Source of the DNA: Glandiceps talaboti
Lineage: Eukaryota; Hemichordata; Enteropneusta; Spengelidae
Assembly (NCBI RefSeq): GCF_964340395.1
Contig: NC_135557.1
Coordinates: 248,001 to 312,000, forward strand
DNA length: 64,000 nt
Reading direction: 5' to 3'
Under the pieces are notes generated by a model that saw nothing but the letters and a program-made list of their open reading frames with translations, was not told where the DNA came from and searched no databases. Below, piece by piece: positions 53,681 to 64,000 of the stretch; the first letter of the stretch is position 1, and each line of letters begins with the position of its first letter. The translations under genes were made by a program, and so were the position numbers.

Positions 53681-54528
53681 CTCTGGTACATCTGCAATAA
53701 TATGAGGTTATTACTCAATATTACCTCGTTGTATGTCAAATCACCATGAGTGCAGGTTGCATAACCTGACATAGGTCGTTAGAAGAGGTGATATCAGCTA
53801 ATAGTAATAGCTGATTTATCATATGCCTTTACCAGGAGTTGAAAGGGAAATTACAAAAAGTAAAAAGAGCACGACTTGCTATGGAGTGTGCTTCATGTGT
53901 CGCGTGTCTTTTTATCAGGTGACAATCACATACATAGAATTGCTGCAGCTAATCTTGCTCAACCTGCTCTGATGATCATTAATTTTCATCTGATTTTTGT
54001 GTAACTTTCCATAATTATGTCAAAATACAATATTGTGTTAGAGTAAGTTCTCTAAAAGTTTCAAAAAAATGCTGTAATATGTTATAAAAGTAGATGGTTG
54101 ACTGCGAACGTAACTACTGCAGTACGATAGTGTGGTATGGGTAGTGAATACAGTTTCAGTGGATGGCTAATACACACAGTTGAATGTGTGCCTGTACAAT
54201 GTTGTTATGAATTTACTATCATAAATAGTATCATTTGGGTATGGATATTTTTCCTCAAAATTTCCTTGTTTTGAAAATTCCATAGTATTCTGGCATACGT
54301 GATATCCCTAACTTTAACGCCAATGATCATCTGTCATTTAAGTTTGTTTATATTCAGAATCGACGTGTTTTGTCAAATCAGAGGTGTTTTCTGATGACGT
54401 TTAACGTGAATATCAATACTTTTAACGTCCCATATCAGAAGTGATATTTTGTGTTAGATGTCACAAGGAGTGATTGATATGGGAATAGGTATATGATAAT
54501 AATCAATGCATTTTCTTGTTGGATTTAG
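53681..54528. other. Intron sequence before FN3 second-half exon
   Basis: Unique AT-rich sequence; no ORF or repeat worth naming. It ends in the TTGGATTTAG acceptor. Confidence 0.5.
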
Positions 54529-54710
54529 GTACAAAGAGATAGATGATGATGTTCCTGATAACTGGCAAAAAATCCAAATATCTGATGAACGTGCTACGTC
54601 AATAATACTGTATAATTTACAACCTTCTACATCGTATGAAATAAGTGTGTTATCTATGAATTCTAGAGGAGAATCATTATTCAGTGAAGTTGTATTTGCT
54701 ATCACAAAAG
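54529..54710 (+). CDS. IGSF9-like: IGSF9-like exon: first FN3 domain, second half
   Basis: The acceptor is TTGGATTTAG and the donor is AAAG|GTAAGT. Entering in phase 2 it reads YKEIDDDVPDNWQKIQI and then LQPSTSYEISVLSMNSRGES, the classic FN3 E-F-G strands with the L.P.T.Y...V...N..G consensus, ending FSEVVFAITK in phase 1. It completes the domain begun 14.5 kb upstream. Because of the split start it has no initiating Met of its own. Confidence 0.9.
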
Positions 54711-55271
54711 GTAAGTGAGTCACACTGCCTTTAATTGCTGTTGAACACAAGTGTTTGTGTTAACGTTTGGTAACGCCGGTAACGGAAAAGTTGAAAGAGG
54801 TAAAAGTGATATAGTTTGCAATACAATCTACCATAACTATGTTGGGGAACAGTGGTAAAATGACTGGGGAACTCCAGTAGCAAGTCGACTTCCCAAAAAT
54901 TATTTTGAACTTGCTCTACCTGTGAAGCAGGTATATTGTAACTATGTGGCAGTTGTTGAATAAATTGTAGCAGATATATTGTAACTATGTAGCAGTTGTT
55001 GTTGAATAGATTGTAGCAGTATATTGTAACTATGTAGTATTTAACATTGACAGGGTGTTTAAATTGACAGAGTCACTTTAATGGAAGCACATTGTAAAGC
55101 ATAATATAGAGGAGTTCTTTGTTATATTATTATGTATACAGATAAAGTTATTTCTAAATATGGTGAGTTTTATTGGCTACATTAGCAACCATTGATTTTA
55201 AAACTATTAAATGTGCAATACAAAATTAATGTCAAAACTCTAATATTTGTCATTATTTTATATTTTTACAG
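54711..55271. other. Intron between FN3 second-half and linker exons
   Basis: Contains three or four short imperfect copies of ATATTGTAACTATGTAGCAG between about 54930 and 55040. Otherwise featureless. Confidence 0.55.
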
Positions 55272-55346
55272 ATCCAGGTCAGTATGTTCCCATACCAACT
55301 GATCAATCTGGTGTGTTGCCTCGGAGACTGGTGCATGATTCCTCAG
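55272..55346 (+). CDS. IGSF9-like: IGSF9-like exon: linker after first FN3 domain
   Basis: A 75-bp exon with acceptor TATTTTTACAG and donor CCTCAG|GTATCC. In phase 1 it encodes DPGQYVPIPTDQSGVLPRR and a few more residues, a proline-containing stretch with no fold of its own. Its position and phase fit the linker between FN3-1 and FN3-2. A TATCC pentamer repeat begins inside the donor. No convincing FN3-2 exon was found between here and the window end. Confidence 0.7.
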
Positions 55347-55374
55347 GTATCCTATCCTATCCTATCCTATCCTA
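55347..55374. repeat. TATCC pentamer microsatellite at the linker-exon donor
   Basis: Five TATCC units start two bases into the intron, so the donor GTATCC is itself the edge of the microsatellite. Confidence 0.85.
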
Positions 55375-56090
55375 AATAATAGTAACATATACTATTGCCA
55401 TGGTAATAGATTAATATCAGTATAGTGTTCTCCATGAGAGGTTTTGGCAGGACGCGCCACCCTGGTAGTGATGGCTAGTGCCCCGATATATCATTTGTCA
55501 TCGATATATCATTTTGTGAAATGCCCTGCCTTCTGTTTAAGATCCTCAGCCCGTATTGTTCCATGAATATTTGTATCTTTTGAACCCTTTGCATCATTAT
55601 TTGTTATCACACATTTAACCAAACCCTCTAAGAAAACAAAAGCCCTAAAACAAACATTCACACATTTTCATAAGTAAAGTGACACCGTTGTGTCATGTGA
55701 TAAGGTGTTTCCCCTCCACTGTCTATGATTACATGAATTACATGGCAAACATTCTGATGTAGACTTTCAACTAGCATTCATCAACTTGTCAAAAAAGTAT
55801 AACAGACTCATAAACCATTTGATGCTGTGTCCGATCATTGGGTTATGTTCAAATTTACTCTGAAAACACTTTTAGTTGATAGTTGGCCATCGTATATTGT
55901 GAAGGTCAACAAGGGCGACTATATACAAAATTCCAATATGGCAGATAATGACACAAACTCTCACAAGTTTTTGAAGTCCTCAATAGTAACGTATAGTAAG
56001 TCTCACATATCATGAGATTTCGGCCAGATGCGACACCATATAGCTGTGTACACAAACTTTTTAATGAGTTTTATCACAGCTGAACTGGAA
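55375..56090. other. Non-coding intron sequence
   Basis: No exon, repeat or ORF with support; the 62-codon frame at 55827-56015 shows no domain. Confidence 0.4.
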
Positions 56091-56740
56091 GGTGATGCCT
56101 GGTAAGGTGTCTGTCCGTTTGTGTGTGAGAAAGTGTGTAAGCAACTTAAAGTCAAAAACCGCTTGACTGATTGACATGATATTTGATGGGTGTATTACCT
56201 TAGTTGTCTAGTTGGGAAATTGTACAAATCAAAGTGATCTTACCACCAGTGTGTGATTTGAGTCTAAAAGTGTGATTTTTGGTCAAAAAACTTACACTCC
56301 AAAACTACTCGACAAATAGGTCTGAAATTTGATGGGAACATTCTGAGGGATGTTCAGATTGTTCATGACATTACAATCCCATCAGAGATATGCAAATTAG
56401 GTCTAAAAATGTGTCTTTTTGGTAAAACATCTTTGATTCCAAAACTAAGCAGATTGGGCTGAAATTTGGTTGGAATATTCTTAGGGATGTTTATATTTAG
56501 AAATGTTCATGAGATGATATCATTAGTAATATGCAAATTAGGTATAAAAATGTGTCCTTTTGGCCAAAAATCTATAATTCCAAAATTATTGAGCAGATTG
56601 GGTTGAAATTTGATAGGAACATTCCTTGGGGTATTTAGATTAAGAATTGTTCATGACATAATCCCATCAGTGCTATGCAAATTAAGTCTCAAAATGTGAC
56701 TTTTTGGTCAAAAATCTATAATTCCAAAACTGCTGAGTAG
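56091..56740. repeat. Dispersed repeat D1 with ~130-145-bp internal units
   Basis: Starts GGTGTCTGTCCGTTTGTGTG and contains three to four imperfect tandem units with CAGATTGGGCTGAAATTTGG, GATGTTTA and ATGCAAATTAGG. Related copies lie at 36290, 39100 and 60870. Confidence 0.7.
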
Positions 56741-57427
56741 ACAAAGGGTAGGAATTTAAACCAGAATGGTGGGTAGAAAAGGCCCCCTAACTTTGTGTGG
56801 GTTATTGTCAGATTTGAATACAGACAATTAACAATGTGTTGATTCCTGTCTGAAAAACCATGGTAATAATGAGCAGCTGGTAATTTTCGTAATAAATTTG
56901 GTACTGTGGACTTGTGAATGTCTTTGGAATGCAGATATTGTCACAGAAAGGTGATATTTAAACATGGTAGAAATAATTTGGTACAAAATACCATCATACT
57001 GGGTTTGTTTGTTACTAGTGAAAAGCCATTAAAATTCAAACCTGGTAGAGACAATTTGGTAGAAAATACCATCACACTCGGTTTGTTCATTAAAATTCAA
57101 ACCCGAGATTAAAATGTCTGCCATTCACACTTGTTCAAATACGGGTATGTAAATCCACGAACGTTTGTGTAGCAATCAACGCTATCTTGAAGTAAACATG
57201 AATTGTAATCAGTAGCCCTGTCCCCATATGAATCGATTTCGAATCGAATCAAATTGAATCGATCCAGTTAAACCAGTTCAAATTCAGTTTATGTCCCGAC
57301 ACGAAATGTTAGAAATGGTTTTGAATCGATTCAGTTTGGTGTACTGTCCCGACACGTTAAATTTGATCCTGTTTACTTAATTCGATGACGTAGCCACAGT
57401 GCATTACTATGACAACACGCAATCAAC
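56741..57427. other. Non-coding; degenerate simple repeats
   Basis: 56930-57110 has two diverged copies of a segment with GGTAGAAATAATTTGGTAC. 57225-57370 has clustered AATCGAAT/AATCGATT motifs and two TGTCCCGACACG copies just before a short ORF, perhaps the terminal region of a DNA transposon. Confidence 0.45.
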
Positions 57428-57619
57428 ATGGAGGATTTCGCGGGAAATAACCTCGTCGAGTTGTTGTCAAAGTTATCCATCAAAGCGAGGGCTGCCAGAA
57501 CTCAACAGTTGTTTGACTTGACGAAGGAACATTTGGATGTTGACTGCTATATTATGGGTGAAGCAATGCCACGATCGATTTGGGCCAAGCTACGTAATAT
57601 TGGCCCTAATTTTACATAA
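57428..57619 (+). CDS. Short unrecognised ORF, 63 codons
   Basis: MEDFAGNNLVELLSKLSIKA and on to 63 residues, Leu/Lys/Arg-rich and probably helical. The local sequence is less AT-rich, with more CpG, than its surroundings, which is unusual here. It follows a region of TGTCCCGACACG and AATCGATT motifs, so it may be the first exon or remnant of a DNA-transposon protein. I recognise no family. It could equally be chance. Confidence 0.25.
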   Translation: MEDFAGNNLVELLSKLSIKARAARTQQLFDLTKEHLDVDCYIMGEAMPRSIWAKLRNIGPNFT

Positions 57620-58113
57620 ATATGATTGAAGTTTAGGATCATCGAGAATAGCTGACAATTGTATAAGGACTTTGATCTATACTTGTACACCTTTGCCACC
57701 TCTTACTGCCCATAAGAAATGTAATTTATTTTGTTTTAGTTCGTAATAGGAAATAGGAACATGAACGATTTGTCCTATTACAATGCTTACTATTTCATGC
57801 ACCCATTTACATCGTCATCGGTATGCAAACTAAACCAGCAAAATTCATTCAAAGTTTAAAACATTTTATTATCTCTGTAAAACATTCTTTCAACGGGAAA
57901 TTGTATTTACCAGTCCTCATGCTTTTTATAGAATCTTAACGCTGTTTCTGTGGTTTTATTCGCCCGTTTCCACATATCGACACTCAGTTTTAAAACAGGC
58001 ATTGCACAATGACAGCGATGAGCATTGACCTTGACAGCTTTTACGTGTTTCAAATATCATGTGAAAAAATGTACAAAGCTCTCCAAAATAACTAAAACCA
58101 TTACTGAATAATT
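57620..58113. other. Non-coding sequence
   Basis: Nothing supported. Confidence 0.4.
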
Positions 58114-59236
58114 AGTCCCCGCGGACGAAGTCCGGAACGGGGACTTATGGATTGGGTTCCGTCTGTGCGTCCGTCCGTCCGTCCGTCCGTCCGTCCGTCC
58201 GTCCGCAGCCGTTTCTTGGAGATGCCTGTACCGATTTTTTTCAAACTTGGTACAGGGGCAACATGCTATGGCATACATATGCACGTCAATTTGTTTTATG
58301 ATACGATCCAATATGGCCGCCTAGCAGCCATTTTGTTTGTGAATTTTCCCTGTCTAAAGCCATAACTCAGACATGCTTGAACAAATCTCATTCAGAGTTG
58401 GTATTAGGACAGTGTTCTATGGCATATATGTGCATATTCATTGTTGTCATGATACGATCCAATATGGCTGCCTGGCAGCCATTTTGTTTGTGAATTTTCA
58501 TGTCCAAAGCCATAACTTAGACATGCTTGAACAGATCTCATTCAAAGTTGGTATTAGGACAGTGTTCTATGACATACATGTGCATATCCATTTTCATTGT
58601 GATACGATCCAATATGGCTGCCTGCCAGCCATTTTGTTTGCAAATTTTCCATGTCCAAAGCCATAACTCAGACATGCTTGAACAGATCTCATTCAAAGTT
58701 GGTATTAGGACAGTGTTCTATGACATACATGTGCATATCCATTTTCATTGTGATACGATCCAATATGGCTGCCTGGCAGCCATTTTGTTTGCAAATTTTC
58801 CATGTCCAAAGCCATAACTCAGACATGCTTGAACAGATCTCATTCGAAGTTGGTATTAGGACAGTGTTCTATGACATACATGTGCATATCCATTTTCGTC
58901 ATGATACGATCCAATATGGCTGCCTGGCAGCCATTTTGTTTGTGAATTTTCCATGTCCAAAGCCATAACTCAGACATGCTTGAACAGATCTCATTCAAAG
59001 TTGGTATTAGGACAGTGTTCTATGACATACATTTGCATATCCATTTTCATATTGATATGATCCCCCATACCCGACCAATCCTTTATTGTTGTAGGCATGT
59101 TCCATGTCCGACAAGCAGACACAACATATCTAAGTCTGTTTGATTTAGGTTCACAAGTGTTGTTGCGTGATCAGAGTAGTGCTAATTCCTTAAAACCCAA
59201 TCATAGCGGGGACTATGTCATTCTCAATGGCTTGTT
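58114..59236 (+). mobile_element. Helentron-like non-autonomous element, copy 3
   Basis: Same 5' end (AGTCCCCGCGGACGAAGTCC), a longer GTCC run (about nine units from 58165), about five 151-bp units, and the same tail (GCGGGGACTATGTCATTCTC, AATGGCTTGTT). It is flanked by TT on each side. It lies downstream of the last recognised exon. The open frames inside are repeat artefacts. Confidence 0.75.
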
Positions 59237-59289
59237 ATTTTGACGATCTGTCTTTTTGTTTTCACCTCAATACGAATAAACGGATCTAA

Positions 59290-59550
59290 TCATGCTGAAC
59301 CAGGCTGTCTTCGAGACTTCAGAGTTGACCTCAAATGTGTGACATCGCATTGGTAATTCCGGATTGTCATTCGTGTAAGTTTCACGATGTCGGGCCTATC
59401 CCAACGTGACATGCAACACAGCCTAGCTTTGAACCTTTTTGACAACATATTTTCCACATATATTCTGTTAAAATCAATAGGGTGACGACCATATAAAACG
59501 TGGCCGGTACGATCGAACGATCGGCTCTTCCCATTAACTGTCGTTAACAA
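59290..59550 (-). CDS. Unrecognised minus-strand ORF, 86 codons
   Basis: Begins MLTTVNGKSRSFDRTGHVLY and is rich in Arg and Lys (MSKRFKAR-like stretch), with the surrounding DNA less AT-rich than average. No domain or splice context recognised. It may be a transposon-protein fragment or chance. Confidence 0.2.
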   Translation of the reverse strand: MLTTVNGKSRSFDRTGHVLYGRHPIDFNRIYVENMLSKRFKARLCCMSRWDRPDIVKLTRMTIRNYQCDVTHLRSTLKSRRQPGSA

Positions 59551-59728
59551 GAGTCACATGACATGTCGTAAACACAGTGTTGTTTATCTCTCTGTTGTTC
59601 GATGTGTCCCAAGAGCAAACCTGTCTTGACTTTGGATTCAAATGGTCCTCAAAACTGTATCGGATGTTATAAACCCGAGAAATTATAGGGACATGTAAGT
59701 AATTTTAGTAATGTAACAAGCAGAAAGT

Positions 59729-60225
59729 CCAAGTATAATGGTACATGAATTGTAATCAATATCTCTCCATGCCCAAGTATAACACTACATGAATTGTAAT
59801 CAATATCTCTCCATGCCAATGGTACATGAATTGTAATCAATATCTCTCCATGCCAATGGTACATGAATTGTAATCAATATCTCTCCATGCCAATGGTACA
59901 TGAATTGTAATCAATATCTCTCCATGCCCAAGTATAATGGTACATGAATTGTAATCAGTATCTCTCCATGCCCAAGTATAACGGTAGATGAATTGTAATC
60001 AATATCTCTCCATGCCCAAGTATAACGGTAGATGAATTGTAATCAGTACCTCTCCATGCCCAAGTATAACACTACATGAATTGTAAGCAATATCTCTCCA
60101 TGCCCAAGTATAACGGTAGATGAATTGTAATCAGTATCTCTCCATGCCCAAGTATAACTATAACACTACATGAATTGTAAGCAATATCTCTCCATGCCCA
60201 AGTATAACGGTACGTGAATTGTAAT
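59729..60225. repeat. 36-44-bp minisatellite
   Basis: About twelve copies of ACATGAATTGTAATCAATAT then CTCTCCATGCC, with or without the CAAGTATAA spacer, which sets unit length at about 36 or 44 bp. Confidence 0.9.
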
Positions 60226-60850
60226 ACACGGACCCATTAGTCGTATCAGTAGATGTTTATACTCATGGTATAATGCGTTAATTTGGGCAAATAGTGAGTT
60301 TGTTCTAGCAAGCTACTAATTAATGCAAAGCTGATAAACTCAGATAAGACATTGATATCAGGTAGGAAATAGAAAAAAACTGTGAAAGGAAACAGTATTT
60401 AAAACTTTATTTGAAATATACAGAAAATAATATTAGAAATCCGGAAAATCATGAGTACAAAATTGATCATTTGTCCTTTACCCTGTGGTTATAACCTAAT
60501 TTACCGAGTTTGATTGGTTTTGTACAACAACACAGCTGAGAGATCATGTCATATTAGTCATTGCACAGAGGCCTACTAGCTATGTCTCATTTGCATATGT
60601 AAAGACACTCTTCTGTAATCAACATACCTGTCAATCTTCTTTATGTAGGCAAATCCTTGTACATAAACATTCAGGAATGAAACCATATAAAACACACATA
60701 GCATTAGAGTTCATGTCATTTTTTTCATTTCACATTTATTTAGTGCAAAAAATAAACGATTTTCAAAAAATCTTTTAACCAAATGATGGGACATACCATG
60801 ACGCTTCATAATAAGCCAAAAAAAGGGCCAAAATTCACCAACAAACCTGC
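60226..60850. other. Non-coding sequence
   Basis: No supported feature. Confidence 0.4.
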
Positions 60851-63490
60851 ATCTCATCCTTAATTTAGATTTCTTCCTGACATGATTCCATCCGTAATAT
60901 GCAAATTAGGGCTAAAAATATGTCTTTTTGGTCAAAAATCTTTAATTCTAATACTACTGAGCAGATTCAGCTGAAATGTAATTGGAATGCATCTGAGAGA
61001 GTATAGATGAAGATTTGTTAAAGTTGTAAAATTGTTTAAAATTGCCTTTTTTTCAATATTTTGAAATCAAATTTTGCCGTTGGTATCATATTCGATACAC
61101 TAAGTTACATTGATTCTGCATTGACTTGGTTGATATTGATTGCTGGTAAAATTGTAATTGCTAATAGACAACATGGTGCAAACATGATCGATGGTAATGT
61201 GAAACTACTCCATTCCGCTAGTAAAAACAAGTGGGAGAAAAGAAATGGGGGCAAAATCAATATTTTTAGTGAGATACACCGATGAAATGCAGTCAAAGAA
61301 GAAACTGGTCTGACAAAACACATGGACATTGCAAGATTGCTGTTAAATATGTCTAAAATCGGTAATGGATAACATGACAAGTACCGTAATAGTACTATTA
61401 GTAGTATCGGTATTTTTATGACTTTGTGCGATCACAGAACTAAAGTATTTTTCACTCTTCAATATGTATTTGCCTAAACACGTCTATATTATTGACATTT
61501 TACTGTATTCTGATAAAAAAATACTCCAAGGCATATCTCGAGAACCTTGTCCCTGTGAACACCGGCCCAACACGACTAACGCGACCCAGCGGTGAATTGT
61601 AATAGTAATCAGACTATGTATTCATGCAAGTAAACTCAGGGCAGCTTGATATATTGTGGAATTTTGCTGGAAATAAAATACATGCCAACACGGCTTTCTT
61701 AAAGCGATAATCTTGACGACATTTATCTTTTACATCCATGATTATATGTACGCGAACCAGGATGTGATGATGCACTGCAACCTAAAAATGGAAAAGTTTA
61801 CCGTATGATCGCATGTCAATTATCGAAGTCTATGCATTCAGAGAGGGTATGTGTTGAAATATTTAGCGAGCTGGGCATTTGCTATCATTCCTTCCATAAA
61901 TATTTGTAATAGATTGTTAATTGAAAGTGAATTTGGTTGTGTTCAGAGGCAAAACTTGTTTATACAGTGATTTTTCCCGAGTTGAGCCACTTTCTCCTGA
62001 TAACGATCGGTACCATTGTCAAAATGAACGCATGTCACAAGAAGCACACTGAGGTCTGCGTCTGTCATGCATTAACGTTGTACAATGTATCACGTCGTCT
62101 TGTATCATTGCATGCCCTTGAATAATTACCATCGCTAGTCGCACATTGAGCAGTTTATATAGTCACTTGCTGAGGGGTAAATTTTTGTTGGATTGTCTGT
62201 CGACTTTGAAGTGAAGTAGGTATTAAACGTAGATGGGTAAAATCAATAGCTAGAAAGTAGCACGAAAGTAATAAAAAGTGACAATGTGACACTTCTGTAC
62301 GTCATGTAAAATGAACTTGCCGATACAAGAAGAAACTATACAACAATTGCAACAAGTGAAGTCATGTCCCAAATTCTCGCGTGATCTCGTCTCTTAAATG
62401 ACGTGGCAAATTGTGCGGTAATGACGGGAGGTTCAAAACATTTTGATTACGATTGAAGTATTCTCGAAGCCGTATGTCATTACAAGGGTCAATTTGACTT
62501 GCATCCGTGGACGAGGCAAATGATTACATGGTAAAGGTTGGTTCTACACGATCTTTTACAGTATTTGAAATATTGAAAAAATGGCAATTTTAAACAATTT
62601 TACAACTTTAAGCATACAATGATCTCATCAATATTTGATACAATTGACCCTAGCAACCATGACCACACCCTTAAACACAGAACTGCCCTATATAAAGAGG
62701 ATTATTGCTAATCTATGCAAATGCAGGAAATTCAAACTGCTGTACAGAGCACTAGCTTCTGGGTCTTGTTTTCAGCATTTTTTATGTACTCTGAGAAACA
62801 CACAGGTCATGAATCATGTACAAATTTTTTTTGAATGTCGTGGGATGGTAACTTGATACACTAATTAGTTGAAAATTGATCAGTTTGTATCATAGAATGT
62901 AAAAACCTTTCAAAATGAGATAAATTCTCCTGCAAACAGCTGTTTAGATTGTGTGCCACTCAGGATTATTCAAATATGTTACATTTGCATGTGAACAACC
63001 TAGATGTTTATATTTTGGTGATTACTTGCCAGTGAGTCATCACAAGTTCTCCATCTCCAAAACAGTCATATGCAAAATAGGATGCTAGGCACAAGCACTC
63101 ATGCCTTTAACAACAACCAAATGGCAGTATATTTTGGTCAGATAACATCATCTGTTAGGCAAGTGAGTAAACATTCAAAAAATTATGCAAATCCCCCTAG
63201 CAACCTTTACCACACCCATAGCAACACCCAAATGGTGTATTTCACAAAGATAATGGATTCTTAGACAAGTGAACAAACATTCAAAAAGTGTATGCAAATA
63301 TGCCTAGCAACAAGACCACACCCATGGCAACAGCCAAATGATCACATATATTGCAAAGATAACAACAGGGATTAATAGGCAAGTGAATAAACATTCAAAA
63401 TAAACATTGTAAATGTGCCTAGCAACAGGACCATGCCCATAGCAACAGCCACATGATTGTGTACATTGCAAAGATAACTAGGGGTTAACC
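60851..63490. repeat. Dispersed repeat D1-D2 (interrupted at 61022-62607)
   Basis: The D1 part (about 60870-61017, with ATGCAAATTAGGGCTAAAAA and GAGCAGATTCAGCTGAAATG) and the D2 part (62612-62680 and 63090-63480, with three to four copies of a CCTAGCAAC...GCAACAGCCAAATG unit) match the order at 39100-39810. Confidence 0.65.
61022..62607. mobile_element. 1.6-kb TTAA-flanked non-autonomous element
   Basis: TTAA lies at 61018-61021 and 62608-62611. The inverted ends start AGTTGTAAAATTGTTTAAAA and extend through ATTGCC and a T-rich/CAATATTT segment, about 45 bp in all. Short open frames (61061-61285, 61937-62125) have no recognisable domain. About 150 bp near 61420-61560 resembles 36890-37040. 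The paralogous repeat at 39357 lacks the insert and shows a single TTAA. Confidence 0.85.
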
Positions 63491-64000
63491 TTGCAATGTG
63501 AGTTATATGATATTTTTTTGCAGATTCCACCTCAGAAAGGTGTCCTGTTAGCATATCTGACAGGTGCCACACGCGCACCCCTGGGCATTTTGTTATATCG
63601 CGAGAAAACCGAAATACCATGTATTGCTATGGGTAAACACATGTTTTGGTAGGCTTAATACTTACTGCCTATAAAACCATGTCAAATTTACTGAAAAGTC
63701 ATATTACATGTTACTCACTGTATATTATGAATAATCAATTAAGTCAATTACAAATATTTTGTCAAAAGTTTTGGATATTGAAATATCATAATTAGGCCAA
63801 AGGTCAACAAAATGTCGCCATTTTCAGTTACTATGACTTATAGGTAGTGGATGTGTTTTCTGTATATGGTGTGGGTACATCCATGTATCATCTAGATTAT
63901 ATTTATCAAATCAGGTTATGAAACCAGTTGCACATTATAAGCAGTGTCATACTGATATTTTGTCCCCCAAACTGAATATATATGTATTTTTTTTTAAAAT
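63491..64000. other. Non-coding sequence at the window end
   Basis: No FN3 or transmembrane exon is recognisable. A TTTTTTTGCAG acceptor-like site at about 63514-63524 precedes a short open stretch that does not look like FN3. Confidence 0.4.

Larger units (their letters stand above)
4079..55346 (+). other. IGSF9-like: Gene span: turtle/IGSF9-like Ig-FN3 receptor (partial, 7 exons)
   Basis: Seven exons are recognised by protein similarity and splice sites: 4079-4366, 5204-5485, 7365-7480, 20529-20679, 39933-40044, 54529-54710 and 55272-55346. Their lengths (288, 282, 116, 151, 112, 182, 75) give junction phases 1,1,0,1,2,1, and every donor/acceptor pair is compatible. Domain order is Ig (probably Ig3), Ig4, Ig5, FN3-1, linker, as in the turtle/IGSF9 family, which has five Ig domains, two FN3 domains and one transmembrane segment and works in neuronal adhesion and dendrite or axon patterning. 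The visible part would be extracellular. Missing exons must lie on both sides. Introns reach 13.0, 19.3 and 14.5 kb because of tandem arrays and transposons. Confidence 0.85.

Noticed and set aside
63525-63640. Candidate next IGSF9 exon after a TTTTTTTGCAG acceptor
   Set aside because: The frame compatible with the 55272-55346 exon reads a Ser/Arg-rich stretch without FN3 motifs, and the donor is doubtful.

Overview
This is eukaryotic, animal DNA from a long, repeat-swollen gene. Seven spliced exons on the + strand (4079 to 55346) encode part of a turtle/IGSF9-type immunoglobulin-superfamily receptor: an Ig domain (probably Ig3), Ig4, Ig5 split over two exons, the first fibronectin type III domain split over two exons, and a short linker exon. 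All six exon-exon junctions agree in splice phase. The earlier exons (signal peptide, Ig1, Ig2) and later ones (second FN3, transmembrane segment, cytoplasmic tail) are not visible and presumably lie outside the window. The DIRS and Helentron-like elements and the long introns suggest a marine invertebrate, but the species cannot be fixed from sequence alone.

Over half of the window is tandem repeat, with a different unit in almost every intron: 34 bp (1990-3850), 20 bp (4421-5073), 75 bp (5410-7063, overlapping the end of the Ig4 exon), 28 bp (7538-20480), 60 bp (20693-27640), 37-38 bp (40640-41985), 37 bp (42215-53680) and 36-44 bp (59729-60225). The larger arrays show higher-order duplication. 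The most unusual is the 75-bp array. Each unit copies the last 25 codons of the Ig4 exon together with its 5' splice site, giving 22 in-frame, same-phase candidate donors.

Between 27841 and 36178 lies a degenerate but structurally complete DIRS-type tyrosine-recombinase retrotransposon: left terminal repeat, gag, RT-RNase H-methyltransferase-like region, tyrosine recombinase, internal complementary region, right terminal repeat. It carries three nested insertions: a 425-bp TTAA-flanked MITE in the RT, and two copies of a Helentron-like element with an internal 151-bp tandem repeat (31581-32650 and 34309-36171). A third copy of that element sits at 58114-59236.

Other mobile DNA: a 515-bp MITE with a 9-bp target duplication inside the 34-bp array; a 2.6-kb element with long inverted ends built from a palindromic motif (36469-39079); a 1.8-kb hAT-like non-autonomous element splitting the 37-bp array (50808-52610); a 1.6-kb TTAA-flanked element (61022-62607) whose empty site is preserved in a paralogous repeat at 39357; and a dispersed repeat family (about 36290, 39100, 56100, 60870, 63090 and the window start). 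No tRNA, rRNA or CRISPR array was seen, and no complete host gene other than part of the IGSF9-like one.
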